DNA of 55,629 nt from an uncultured Acidobacteriia bacterium (GTDB taxonomy: Bacteria; Acidobacteriota; Terriglobia; Bryobacterales; Bryobacteraceae). The stretch is taken from NCBI GenBank assembly GCA_903825445.1, contig CAIKAS010000220.1, positions 1 through 55,629 of the forward strand, read 5' to 3'. Below, piece after piece: positions 1-8,161 of this stretch (its first letter is position 1; each line of letters opens with the position of its first letter). The position numbers and the translations under genes were made by a program. Below the pieces are notes generated by a model. That model did no database searches. It had not been told where the DNA came from and saw nothing but the letters and a program-made list of their open reading frames with translations.

Positions 1-1025
1 GCCAGTTCGGCAGGGCCACCCACGTAAGCCGCCGTCGGCAGTAAATAATCCTGGAGTACAGGGCGAAGCAAGGCGTTCGGTGATAGCTCAGCTGCGCGCG
101 CGGCGAGGTCGGCGGCAGTCCACTTACGATGATGTGCGACGAATTCGCCCGCCGATTGCTTCAACGCGATGCGGTGGCCATCTTCGAGCAGAAATGCCAG
201 GGAGGTTTGCTTATCCACCAACACCTGGGCGTGATAGCCGCGAGCAGTTAGTTCTGCGCTCTTCGTCATCAGAGCTGCGACCAGTTCGGGCATGCGGGTG
301 ACGGCGTCAGCCATAAAGGGCGCGGCCACTGCGCGTACGCCGGGATCCATGGGATCAATCAACAGAAGGCCATAGGGCGCAAAAAGCTCGCGCACGATTC
401 GGGCGAATGCCGAGCCCATGGTTTCACCAGGCTCGTAAGCGCGCTCCACGAGCGCAAAAGCTTCGTCGGCAAAGGGCAGCCCATCGAGTGCGGCACGCAG
501 TTCGGTGAGTGGCAGAGTTTCGGGGACGACGCCACCAACCGGGCGGGTACCGTTATTGGCCGGACCAGTGGCGCTTAACTTCACGGGCCGGTGATCTGCC
601 CCGAAAGTCCAAACGTGGTCGACTTCCGCGAGGTCGTGATCCTCTGTGGCCAGCCAGAAGACGGGTACGGCGGGGATGCCGCGCACATCCAGATCTCGCG
701 CGATTTTGATGGCGGTCAGGGCCTTGTAAACCGTATAGGCAGGCCCTGAGAAAAGGCCGACCTGCTGGCCAGTGACAACAGCCACAACCCCGGGCTGCGC
801 GAGTTTTCCGAGCGACGGGTTGCCCGGATTGAGAGGGGCAAGCGCGCGTACGATAGCGGCGCGGCGATCGTCGGGAAATACAAATTTAGACGCCTCGGCG
901 ATGGCGTCCAGACTGTTTGGACGCCACGGATACAGGTCCGCTACCCGGTCGAAATCATAGATGAGATCGGCGAACAGTTTCGAGGTGTGGGGCAGCTCCG
1001 TCTGGCGGAAACACGAACACTCCAT
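1..1025 (-). CDS. bshC: BshC, putative cysteine-adding enzyme of bacillithiol synthesis (3' end cut by window)
   Basis: I translated the reverse strand from an ATG at 1023-1025. The frame stays open for 341 codons to the left edge, so about 200 C-terminal residues of a roughly 540-residue family are missing. The family signatures are clear: GQQVGLFSGP at residues 86-95, then YTVYKALTAI, then PVFWLATEDHDLAEV at 121-135. BshC is assigned to the last step of bacillithiol synthesis, joining cysteine to glucosaminyl-malate in the cytoplasm. The gene is divergent from the SDR gene across 136 bp. No other bacillithiol gene (bshA, bshB) lies in the window. Confidence 0.93.
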   Translation of the reverse strand, partial: MECSCFRQTELPHTSKLFADLIYDFDRVADLYPWRPNSLDAIAEASKFVFPDDRRAAIVRALAPLNPGNPSLGKLAQPGVVAVVTGQQVGLFSGPAYTVYKALTAIKIARDLDVRGIPAVPVFWLATEDHDLAEVDHVWTFGADHRPVKLSATGPANNGTRPVGGVVPETLPLTELRAALDGLPFADEAFALVERAYEPGETMGSAFARIVRELFAPYGLLLIDPMDPGVRAVAAPFMADAVTRMPELVAALMTKSAELTARGYHAQVLVDKQTSLAFLLEDGHRIALKQSAGEFVAHHRKWTAADLAARAAELSPNALLRPVLQDYLLPTAAYVGGPAEL

Positions 1026-1134
1026 TGGCTTTGTCAGGTTAGCAGATGATTGTTAAAGGCGTGTGGGTTCGGGAAATATTTGAAAATCATGTTCGGTAAC
1101 GCAGAATGTATACGGGGCGACCCGGCGGACATCC

Positions 1135-1140
1135 TACAAT
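1135..1140 (+). promoter_or_regulatory. Candidate -10 box (TACAAT) for the SDR gene
   Basis: TACAAT lies 27 nt before the ATG at 1162, in the gap divergent from bshC. It matches the sigma-70 -10 consensus at five of six positions. No convincing -35 sits 16-18 nt upstream. The same hexamer at a similar distance precedes several other genes in this window. Confidence 0.4.
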
Positions 1141-1161
1141 CCAGGCAGGCACTTAGACAAA

Positions 1162-1926
1162 ATGAAGATCACTGGAAACACAATATTGATTACCGGCGGC
1201 GGTTCCGGCATCGGCCGCGGGCTGGCGGAATCGTTTCACGCACTGGGCAACCGGGTCATTATCGCGGGACGACGCAAGCAGGTTCTTGACGAGACTATTG
1301 CCGCGAGTCCGGGGATGACGGGTGTGACCTTCGATATCACCGACGCAGCCAGTATTCGGGATTTCTCGGCGCGCATCGCGATGGACTATCCAGCGCTGAA
1401 TGTGCTGATCAACAACGCAGGCATCATGAAGGCTGAGAATCTAAAGGCGCAGCAACCGGATCTCGCGGATGCTGAAGCGATCGTGACGACGAATCTGCTG
1501 GGGCCGATCCGCCTTACGGCAGCGCTGCTACCTCTGCTGCAGAAGCAGCCGTATTCGGCGGTGATGAATGTTTCTTCGGGACTGGCTTTCGTGCCGCTCT
1601 CGCCGACACCGACTTACTGTGCGACCAAAGCCGCGATTCACTCGTACACCCAGTCCCTGCGGTATCAGCTTCTCGGGACGTCAACCGAGGTGCTTGAACT
1701 CGTCCCTCCGTACGTCGCGACCGACCTAATGCGTGGTACTTCCGATCCTCGCGCGATGCCGCTGGGCGAGTATATTGCGGAGGTGATGGAGATCCTGAAG
1801 ACCCAGCCGAAGGTGCAGGAAGTTTGCGTGGAGCGCGTGAAGGGGTTGTACCTGGCCGCTTCGAGCGGTAAGTATGACGCCGTGTTCAACGGACTCAATG
1901 CGGCTATGACCGCTGAGAATCTTTGA
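1162..1926 (+). CDS. Short-chain dehydrogenase/reductase, DltE-like
   Basis: A classical SDR of 254 residues. The nucleotide-binding motif TGGGSGIG is at residues 11-18 and NNAG at 84-87. The catalytic set is complete, with serines at 138-139, Tyr152 and Lys156 (YCATK). Family members are cytoplasmic NAD(P)H oxidoreductases, and the overall pattern resembles the DltE-like group; the substrate cannot be read from sequence. The ATG start follows a TACAAT -10 box without an obvious Shine-Dalgarno. It converges with the mandelate-racemase-like gene, with a gap of only 16 bp. Confidence 0.88.
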   Translation: MKITGNTILITGGGSGIGRGLAESFHALGNRVIIAGRRKQVLDETIAASPGMTGVTFDITDAASIRDFSARIAMDYPALNVLINNAGIMKAENLKAQQPDLADAEAIVTTNLLGPIRLTAALLPLLQKQPYSAVMNVSSGLAFVPLSPTPTYCATKAAIHSYTQSLRYQLLGTSTEVLELVPPYVATDLMRGTSDPRAMPLGEYIAEVMEILKTQPKVQEVCVERVKGLYLAASSGKYDAVFNGLNAAMTAENL

Positions 1927-1942
1927 GCACGCGAAGAGGCTG

Positions 1943-3211
1943 CTAAGCGAGCTTGATCACTGTGGCTTTTTTCAGGAAATCCGGATCGAACTCGAGTCCG
2001 AGCCCGGGACCGGTTGGCACCTGAATCGCGCCGTTTTTGATCTCAAAGTTCGGGGTATACCAGGATTCCTTTTTGGCCGGAGCGCGCCACACGTATTCCA
2101 TGAACGGACCAATGTTCGGTGTGGTGGCCGCGAAGTGCAGGATGTTGACAGAGGCCGCGCCTGTCTGCGTGTTGTGCGGGCAGATCCACATGTTGGCTTT
2201 TCGGGCCATACGGGCCACGCGGGCGGCGCGAATGAAACCGCCGTTGTAATTCAGGTCAGGCTGCACGATGTCCATGACCTTGTTATCGATCATCCATTGA
2301 AACTGCCACAGGCTGGAATTCTGCTCACCGAATGCGATTTTGATATCAAGCGCATCGGCTACCTTTTTCGTCTCGCTGAGTTCCTCCCAGGGGCAGGGCT
2401 CTTCGAACCAGAGGTACTTCATTTCCTGCAGGCGCTTGCCGATGGCGATGGCGTTTTTCGCGTCGTATGAGCCGTTGGCATCGGCCATGAGAGTAACCTT
2501 GCTTGCCAGTTTCTGGTGGGCGAGTTCGAAGATACGGTCCGTGCGGCCGGGCGTGGCGTCATTGTTGTCGCTCATGCGGCCGCCGATCTTGAATTTCACG
2601 GCCTTCGCGCCGGTGTATTCGACGCCGCGTACGTAGATCTCGACTTCATCATCGGCGGAAAGCTCACGAGCAGAGCCGGAGAGATAGATGGGAATTTCTT
2701 TGCGTAGCACCCCGCCCATTAGTTCGCCGGCGGATTTCTTCAGTGTCTTGCCCATCAAATCGAACAGGCTCTGCTCGATGTAAGCGACCGGGCACCAGAA
2801 TTCCTGACCGGCCAGCTTGTAGTTGGAGTTCGTGATATAGACTTCATCGACCAGTCGCTCGAGATCGCGCGCGTCCTGGTCGAGGAAGTGCGGCATGACG
2901 CGATGGGCGAGGATCTGGATGTAATCGGCAATGTCCTTGCAAAGGACGATGCCTTCCACGCCGTCTGTGGAACGGGTACGGAGAAAGTATTGACTGCCGG
3001 ACTGGAGCAGTTCGATCGACGCGATCTTCACTGGAGAGGGGAAGAATTTGTGGAGGTCGAATACGGGCTTTCCGTATTCCACGATCTCGGCTGACATATC
3101 GTGAGTGGTTTGCGCCAATGCCCCACGCGAGGCTTGGGCGAATGCCCCACCCGGGGAAAGCAGAGCGGCGGCGCCGAGGGGTGCGGCCTGAAGGAAACTG
3201 CGGCGGTTCAT
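1943..3211 (-). CDS. Exported mandelate racemase/muconate lactonizing enzyme family protein
   Basis: An enolase-superfamily protein of 422 residues. The N-terminus carries a twin-arginine signal (NRRSFLQAA then an alanine-rich segment ending AFAQ), so export of a folded protein by Tat is predicted. The barrel residues are present: the KxK pair at Lys206/Lys208 and metal ligands Asp244 (ADANG), Glu270 (FEEPC) and Glu296 (FGEQ). Family members abstract a proton alpha to a carboxylate, usually in sugar-acid dehydration or racemisation; the substrate here is unknown. It diverges from the MetE-like gene across about 50-70 bp. Confidence 0.88.
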   Translation of the reverse strand: MNRRSFLQAAPLGAAALLSPGGAFAQASRGALAQTTHDMSAEIVEYGKPVFDLHKFFPSPVKIASIELLQSGSQYFLRTRSTDGVEGIVLCKDIADYIQILAHRVMPHFLDQDARDLERLVDEVYITNSNYKLAGQEFWCPVAYIEQSLFDLMGKTLKKSAGELMGGVLRKEIPIYLSGSARELSADDEVEIYVRGVEYTGAKAVKFKIGGRMSDNNDATPGRTDRIFELAHQKLASKVTLMADANGSYDAKNAIAIGKRLQEMKYLWFEEPCPWEELSETKKVADALDIKIAFGEQNSSLWQFQWMIDNKVMDIVQPDLNYNGGFIRAARVARMARKANMWICPHNTQTGAASVNILHFAATTPNIGPFMEYVWRAPAKKESWYTPNFEIKNGAIQVPTGPGLGLEFDPDFLKKATVIKLA

Positions 3212-3254
3212 GACCTACACAATATAACGTTCCGGGCGGTGCCGGAGCCGGTTA

Positions 3255-3272
3255 TACAATGCCCACTGGAGG
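3255..3272 (+). promoter_or_regulatory. -10 box and Shine-Dalgarno that decide the start of the MetE-like gene
   Basis: TACAAT at 3255-3260 is a -10 candidate, and GGAGG at 3268-3272 is a strong ribosome-binding site ending 7 nt before a TTG at 3280. The nearest ATG (3259) lies inside the -10 box and upstream of the expected transcription start, so it is unlikely to be used. The 25 nt between -10 and TTG match the spacing at other genes here. Confidence 0.5.
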
Positions 3273-3279
3273 AAGCGCC

Positions 3280-4482
3280 TTGTTCACCGCGACGAAAGAT
3301 CTGATTCTGCCGAGTACGACCACGGGTTCGTTCCCGCGCCCGCGCTGGTTCGACGTGAGCATGTGGGGCCGTCCACTCGATACGTGCATGCAGGATGTGC
3401 GATATCGGGAGAAACTGCAGGACGCGTTCGCGGTAGTTATCAGCGATCAGGAACGTGCGGGGCTGGATATTTTGACCCACGGCGATTTCCATGTGGATGA
3501 AGACATGGCGGGGCGCGCCTGGCACCACTATCCGCTGCAGCGATGGGCGGGCTTCGAGGGTGACTATCTGCAGCCGGAAGAAACGACTGCACCGTGGCTC
3601 CACTATCCTCCCGGCACTTTGCTGAATGAGATTTACACGGGGTGGCGCTGGCCGCACGTGGTGGATAAGATCGAGCACCGTCCGCTGGATTATCCGAAGC
3701 TGTGGCGCATGGCGCAGATGAAGACGCGCAAGCCGGTGAAATTCGGGACGTGCTGCTCGCAGGTGATGGCGTTGTTCCTCGACATCCACACGCCGAAGTA
3801 CAAGGACAAGCGCCAGGTCATCTGGGACATGGCGGAAGCGATGAACAAGGAACTTCTGGCGCTGCGTGACGCGGGGTGCCGCTGCATGCAGATTGAAGAG
3901 CCGACGTTCCATTTCATGGCCAATACCTACGGCAAAGATCACGAGGAAGTGAAGTTCATGATCGATGCTTTCAATCGCGAGGTGCAGGGGCTGGACGACG
4001 TCGAGATCTGGATTCACACCTGCTGGGGCAATCCGAACATGCAGCGCGTGATGGAAGACACCAGCTATGCGAATTCGATTGAAATCTACTTGGAACGCTG
4101 CCGCGGCGACGTCTGGACTCTGGAGATGAAGGACCGTAACCAGAAAGACATCGAGCTGTTCGCGCCGTTTAAACACGATCTGAAGAAAAAAATTGCGATC
4201 GGCGCAGTTAGCCACCGGCAGTTGCAGGCAGATACGCCACAGGAAGTGGCGGGCGAGATACGCAAGGCGCTGAAGTATATTCCGGTCGATAAGCTGATCG
4301 TTTCGAGCGATTGCGGCTTTGGACGACAGGGGTGCACGCGCGAGATTGCGTTCTATAAAGCCAGTGCGATCGCGCAGGCGTGCAATATCGTGCGGGGAGA
4401 ACTGGGGTTGTCTTCGACATATGTGCCGGCGACGGATGCGCAGTTACAGATCGACGTGGTCCCTGGTCGGAAGAGTGCATGA
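3280..4482 (+). CDS. Cobalamin-independent methionine synthase-like protein (core MetE type)
   Basis: This protein of 400 residues corresponds to the catalytic C-terminal barrel of MetE and lacks the N-terminal half found in the roughly 750-residue enterobacterial enzyme. From the TTG start it has QIEEP at about 204-208 and the zinc ligands HTC (246-248), a Glu near 282 and Cys345 (SSDCGFG). The family transfers a methyl group to a thiol such as homocysteine. Short 'core' MetE proteins are known to take methyl from other donors, including corrinoid proteins, so the donor here is open. The stop overlaps the next start (ATGA), indicating translational coupling. An alternative start is the ATG at 3259, which adds 7 residues. 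Confidence 0.82.
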   Translation: MFTATKDLILPSTTTGSFPRPRWFDVSMWGRPLDTCMQDVRYREKLQDAFAVVISDQERAGLDILTHGDFHVDEDMAGRAWHHYPLQRWAGFEGDYLQPEETTAPWLHYPPGTLLNEIYTGWRWPHVVDKIEHRPLDYPKLWRMAQMKTRKPVKFGTCCSQVMALFLDIHTPKYKDKRQVIWDMAEAMNKELLALRDAGCRCMQIEEPTFHFMANTYGKDHEEVKFMIDAFNREVQGLDDVEIWIHTCWGNPNMQRVMEDTSYANSIEIYLERCRGDVWTLEMKDRNQKDIELFAPFKHDLKKKIAIGAVSHRQLQADTPQEVAGEIRKALKYIPVDKLIVSSDCGFGRQGCTREIAFYKASAIAQACNIVRGELGLSSTYVPATDAQLQIDVVPGRKSA

Positions 4483-5015
4483 AACATGCGGCCCTGTTGC
4501 GGGGAATAAACGTCGGCGGCAAAAACATGCTGCCGATGAAGGACCTTGCGGCAATGTTCGTCGATGTTGGTTGCCGCGATGTGATCACGTACATTCAGAG
4601 CGGAAATGTGGTGTTCAGCGCGTCCGCCGCGGTGCTGAAGAAGCTGTCGGCAGACATTACATCGAGGATCGGGGACAAGTTTGGGCATAAGGTGCCGGTA
4701 ATACTTCGCTCGCACGAGCAACTGGCCGCCGTTGTTCACGGCAACCCGTTTTTGAGGGCAGGGGACGATCAGAAATTGCTGTACGTTGCCTTTCTCGCTC
4801 ACACGCCGACAGCTGACGCGGTGGCCAAACTGGATCCCGACCGCTCGCCGCCCGACTGCTTCGCTGTCATCGGGAGTGATATCTTCCTCAGTCTGCGGAA
4901 CGGCGCCGCCAAAACGAAATTGACCAACGCATGGATGGATTCGAAGCTTTCCACCATCAGCACGGCGCGCAACTGGGCGACAGTTTTGAAGCTGCACGAA
5001 ATGACGCAAGGCTGA
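4479..5015 (+). CDS. DUF1697 family protein
   Basis: A 178-residue protein with the DUF1697 signature LLRGINVGGKN at the N-terminus and YIQSGNVVF shortly after. The ATG at 4479 was chosen because it overlaps the stop of the MetE-like gene (ATGA) and places the conserved motif right at the start; a longer frame from 4380 would run inside the upstream gene. The function of this family is unknown. No signal peptide or membrane segment is visible, so it is probably cytoplasmic. Whether coupling to a methyltransferase reflects a shared role is not known. Confidence 0.87.
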   Translation: MKHAALLRGINVGGKNMLPMKDLAAMFVDVGCRDVITYIQSGNVVFSASAAVLKKLSADITSRIGDKFGHKVPVILRSHEQLAAVVHGNPFLRAGDDQKLLYVAFLAHTPTADAVAKLDPDRSPPDCFAVIGSDIFLSLRNGAAKTKLTNAWMDSKLSTISTARNWATVLKLHEMTQG

Positions 5016-5039
5016 AATTCGCGGAGTCAGTTCTACAAT
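5012..5039 (+). promoter_or_regulatory. Candidate promoter of the FAH-family gene
   Basis: CTGAAA (5012-5017, four of six matches to TTGACA), a 16-bp spacer and TACAAT (5034-5039). The -10 lies 25 nt before the ATG at 5059. This is the best-formed example of the TACAAT pattern in the window. Confidence 0.45.
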
Positions 5040-5058
5040 TGGAAATTCACGAACACCT

Positions 5059-5913
5059 ATGAAACTTATTCGTTTTGGCGAGCCCGGCCGCGAGAAGCCT
5101 GGCGTACTTTTGGAAGATGGCAAACGGCTGGATGTGAGCGCCGCGGTTAATGACTACGACGAGGCATTTTTCGGGGGTGGCGGGCTGGATACGCTGCGCT
5201 CCTGGCTCGGAAAGAATGCCGCTTCGGCTTCGGTCGTATCGAACGACACGAGGCTTGGCCCTTGCGTCGCAAGGCCTTCGAAGCTGATTTGCATCGGCCT
5301 CAATTACGCGAAGCATGCGGCGGAAAGCAATATGCCGGCCCCCGCGGAGCCGATCATTTTCTTTAAGGCTACGTCGTCGATGATCGGCCCGAACGATACC
5401 GTCATCATCCCGAAGAATTCACGCAAGAGCGATTGGGAAGTAGAACTCGCGGTGGTGATTGGCAAGCGGGCGCTGTATGTGAGCGAAGCGGACGCGATGG
5501 ACTATATCGCCGGCTACTGCCTGCACAACGATTACAGCGAGCGCGAATGGCAACTGGAGCGCGGCGGTCAGTGGGTGAAGGGGAAGAGCTGCGATACGTT
5601 CGCGCCGCTGGGCCCATTCATGGCCACGTGCGATGAGATCAAAGATCCGCACAATCTGAGGCTGTGGCTGAAGCGGAACGACGTGGTGCGCCAGGATTCC
5701 AACACCTCGGACCTGATCTTCAATGTGCCGACGCTGGTGAGTTACCTGAGCCAGTTCATGAGTCTGCTGCCAGGGGACGTGATTTCGACAGGTACGCCCT
5801 CGGGCGTTGGACACGGCTGCAAGCCGCCGGAGTATATGGCGGACGGCGATGTGATCGAACTGGGCGTTGAAGGCCTGGGAACGTCCAAACAGAACGTGAT
5901 CAGCTACCGCTGA
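5059..5913 (+). CDS. Fumarylacetoacetate hydrolase family protein
   Basis: A 284-residue FAH-fold protein with LNYAKHA at residues 81-87. The metal-binding acids are in DWEVELAVVIG (Glu127, Glu129) and the following Asp158 (LHNDYSERE), and the C-terminal GTPSGVG loop is present. Family members are cytoplasmic Mg2+-dependent hydrolases, isomerases or decarboxylases acting on beta-diketo acids, for example ureidoglycolate lyase-like, 2-hydroxyhepta-2,4-diene-dioate isomerase-like or acylpyruvase-like. Length and motifs fit the acylpyruvase/UGL-like group, but the substrate is not determined. It has its own promoter candidate, and its last 14 bases overlap the end of the convergent hydrolase gene. 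Confidence 0.9.
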   Translation: MKLIRFGEPGREKPGVLLEDGKRLDVSAAVNDYDEAFFGGGGLDTLRSWLGKNAASASVVSNDTRLGPCVARPSKLICIGLNYAKHAAESNMPAPAEPIIFFKATSSMIGPNDTVIIPKNSRKSDWEVELAVVIGKRALYVSEADAMDYIAGYCLHNDYSEREWQLERGGQWVKGKSCDTFAPLGPFMATCDEIKDPHNLRLWLKRNDVVRQDSNTSDLIFNVPTLVSYLSQFMSLLPGDVISTGTPSGVGHGCKPPEYMADGDVIELGVEGLGTSKQNVISYR

Positions 5914-6535
5914 GAAGGCGGATGGTTTCGGCCACCAAGGCGTCGAGGTCGAAGGCCGGACGGCGGAGATCGTGTCCCGCTCCGTCGATGAACTGCACTT
6001 CATGACGGACTGGAATCAGAGCGAGGGCCTTGCGCATTTCCTCGGGCGTTCCGAAGGGATCCTTGGTTCCGTGCACGAAAAGCGCTGGGGTGCGCAGGCG
6101 CGGAAAGTGTTCCGTTCGTAACTGGGCAGGCTTGTCGGGTACGTGCAGCGGATAGGAAAGCAGCAGGAGCGCGTCGGCAACGGTTGGTTCGTCGGCGGCG
6201 AGCATGGTCGACTGCCTGCCGCCGTAGGAATGGCCACCCAGAGCGATGGGAGCATCCACGACGGTTCTCAAATACGCTGCGGCGGCCCGCAATCCGGCGC
6301 GATCCTCGGACGCAGTGGACCGTGTCGGCGGACCGCCAGGCTTTCGCTGCCGGAACGGCAAATCGCAACGCAGCACGGAGAATCCGTTCGACGCAAAGGC
6401 TTCTGCGACTGACACAAGCAACGGCGCCTGGCAGTTGGCGCCGGCTCCGTGCGTGAGGACGAGACCGGCTCGCGGCGTCCCTCCCGGATGATGAACGAAC
6501 CCACGGATATTGTCTTGCGAGATTGTGGTAAGCAA
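5900..6535 (-). CDS. Alpha/beta hydrolase, KANL3/TEX30-like
   Basis: A 211-residue hydrolase. It has LTHGAGAN near residue 28 (oxyanion region), the nucleophile elbow GGHSYGGR near residue 100, an Asp in HGTKDPFG and a His in GAGHDLRRP. The short length and early HGAG motif fit the TEX30/KANL3-like dienelactone-hydrolase relatives. The substrate is unknown; no signal peptide is visible, so it is probably cytoplasmic. It converges on and overlaps the FAH-family gene by 14 bp and diverges from the next gene by about 40 bp. Confidence 0.87.
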   Translation of the reverse strand: MLTTISQDNIRGFVHHPGGTPRAGLVLTHGAGANCQAPLLVSVAEAFASNGFSVLRCDLPFRQRKPGGPPTRSTASEDRAGLRAAAAYLRTVVDAPIALGGHSYGGRQSTMLAADEPTVADALLLLSYPLHVPDKPAQLRTEHFPRLRTPALFVHGTKDPFGTPEEMRKALALIPVRHEVQFIDGAGHDLRRPAFDLDALVAETIRLLSGS

Positions 6536-6576
6536 CTAACGCGATAATAGCGGTACGGTTTTGATGACGGTACACG

Positions 6577-7314
6577 ATGACGATCACTGAAGAAGTTGTT
6601 TCACTGCAAACGCTGACCGGCGATATGCGGACGCTGGTGTTAAAACCGGAAGCTGAAGGCACGTATCCGGGCATCGTGCTGTTTTCGGAGATCTTTCAGA
6701 TTACTGGCCCAATTCGCCGCACGGCGGCATGGCTGGCGGGGCAGGGTTACGTGGTGGCGACGCCTGAGATATATCACGAACTGGAATCCCCGGGGGTCGT
6801 GATCCCCTATGACCAGGCGGGCGCGGAGAAAGGCAATGCCCACAAGGTTGCGAAGGAGATCTCTTCCTATGATTCCGACGCTCGGGCGGTTCTCGATTAC
6901 CTGGCAGCGAGGGGTGACGCGAATGGAAAACTGGGCGCTATGGGCATCTGCATCGGAGGGCATCTGGCGTTTCGCGCGGCAATGAATCCTGACGTAAGTG
7001 CAGCGGTCTGTTTCTATGCGACAGACATCCATAAGGGAAGTCTGGGGAAAGGTATGAACGACGGCTCGCTGGCGCGGGCGGGTGAGATTCGCGGTGAACT
7101 TCTGCATATATGGGGCAGGCAGGACCCACATGTCCCGCTGGAAGGCCGAAATCTGATCCACGGGAAGCTGGAAGAAGCGGGTGTGAACTTCCAGTGGCTG
7201 GAGGTCAACGGCCAGCACGCTTTCCTGCGGGATGAAGGGCCAAGGTACGATTCCGAACTGGCTCGGATGTGCCTCGGGTTCGCGCTGGACATTTTTCACA
7301 GAAAGCTGCGCTAA
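6577..7314 (+). CDS. Dienelactone hydrolase family protein
   Basis: A 245-residue alpha/beta hydrolase with a cysteine nucleophile (MGICIGGH), the mark of dienelactone hydrolases. The acid lies in GRQDPHVP and the histidine in NGQHAFLRDEG. The classical enzyme opens dienelactone to maleylacetate in chloroaromatic breakdown, but most chromosomal homologues have unknown substrates, and no aromatic-degradation genes are nearby. The start is an ATG that follows the divergent hydrolase gene by 41 bp. The stop is 11 bp before the next gene, so the two are probably cotranscribed. Confidence 0.88.
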   Translation: MTITEEVVSLQTLTGDMRTLVLKPEAEGTYPGIVLFSEIFQITGPIRRTAAWLAGQGYVVATPEIYHELESPGVVIPYDQAGAEKGNAHKVAKEISSYDSDARAVLDYLAARGDANGKLGAMGICIGGHLAFRAAMNPDVSAAVCFYATDIHKGSLGKGMNDGSLARAGEIRGELLHIWGRQDPHVPLEGRNLIHGKLEEAGVNFQWLEVNGQHAFLRDEGPRYDSELARMCLGFALDIFHRKLR

Positions 7315-7325
7315 GCTGGAACGAC

Positions 7326-8096
7326 ATGCGCCTTTCAGTTCTGTTTGTTCTTGGCTCGATTTGCCTCTGTGGAGGCCTTTTCCCGTTGCGCGCGCAGACC
7401 GATGAGATCCAGGTTTACGACGCCGAAATTGAGGATAAGGGTAAAGTGGGTCTTGAGATTCACAACAACTTCACGCCAGATGGCTTGAAGACCGCCGCGT
7501 TTCCGGGCGGTATTGTGCCGGACAAGTCGTGGAATGGCGCCGCCGAGTGGGCTTACGGAGTGACCGATTGGTTTGAAGCAGGCCTTTATATGCCGCTCTT
7601 TACCCTCCATTCCGAATCGGGCGCTTCGTTTAACGGGTACAAGTTTCGGGCGCTGTTCGTCAAGCCGCATGCCGCCGAGCAGAAGTTTTTCTATGGCATG
7701 AATTTTGAGTTCAGCTTCAATCAGAAGCAGTGGGACCCGAGAAAGCATACCTCAGAGATCCGGCCGATTATTGGCTGGCACCTGAAACCAATCGATATCA
7801 TCATCAACCCGATTGTGGATAACTCGTATTTGCACGGGCTGAAGGGCTTGGATTTTGCTCCATCGGCGCGGGTGGCATACAACTTTAACGACATGTGGGC
7901 ATTGGCGGCGGAGGAATACGCGGATTACGGGACGATGCGCGATTTCCAGGCTGGTAACCAGGCGATGCAGGAGGCCTGGGCAGTGGTAGATCGCAAAGGC
8001 AAGACCTACAGCATCGAAACCGGCATTGGCTTTGGCGTTACCAGCGCATCGGATAAGGTGACGCTGAAGTTCATGATATCTCGCGATCTGAACTAG
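7326..8096 (+). CDS. Exported beta-rich protein, possible outer-membrane transporter-like
   Basis: A 256-residue protein that I do not recognise with certainty. A signal peptide is clear (MRLSVLFVLG, then a hydrophobic run ending PLRAQ). The start at 7326 removes 19 non-signal-like residues present in a longer frame. The mature part has alternating aromatic and polar residues typical of beta-strands (for example EWAYGVTDWFEAGLYMP) and ends in a hydrophobic strand (KVTLKFMISRDLN). This resembles small outer-membrane beta-barrels of the MetA-pathway/phenol-degradation group, but that is inference. It follows the dienelactone hydrolase gene by 11 bp. Confidence 0.7.
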   Translation: MRLSVLFVLGSICLCGGLFPLRAQTDEIQVYDAEIEDKGKVGLEIHNNFTPDGLKTAAFPGGIVPDKSWNGAAEWAYGVTDWFEAGLYMPLFTLHSESGASFNGYKFRALFVKPHAAEQKFFYGMNFEFSFNQKQWDPRKHTSEIRPIIGWHLKPIDIIINPIVDNSYLHGLKGLDFAPSARVAYNFNDMWALAAEEYADYGTMRDFQAGNQAMQEAWAVVDRKGKTYSIETGIGFGVTSASDKVTLKFMISRDLN

Positions 8097-8110
8097 GCGC
8101 CCGGGAATGG

Positions 8111-8140
8111 CCATAGATTAACGCAGATGTACGCAGATAA
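8111..8140 (+). repeat. 10-bp periodic element, ACGCAGAT type (copy 1)
   Basis: Three 10-bp units follow one another: CCATAGATTA, ACGCAGATGT and ACGCAGATAA. They lie in the short gap before xdhC, just upstream of its TATAAT box. A related two-unit stretch occurs at 17973-17990. The period equals about one helical turn. No function can be assigned. Confidence 0.5.
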
Positions 8141-8147
8141 GACCCGG

Positions 8148-8153
8148 TATAAT
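8148..8153 (+). promoter_or_regulatory. Candidate -10 box (perfect TATAAT) for xdhC
   Basis: TATAAT begins 14 nt before the xdhC ATG. Transcription would start within a few bases of the start codon, suggesting a very short or absent leader. The -35 position falls inside the ACGCAGAT repeat and does not resemble TTGACA. Confidence 0.4.
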
Positions 8154-8161
8154 TGATCGGG

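Noticed and set aside
3208..4215. A 335-codon minus-strand frame and a further frame at 10515-11543
   Set aside because: Both are shadows, of the MetE-like and AsmA-like genes respectively, with no recognisable domain.
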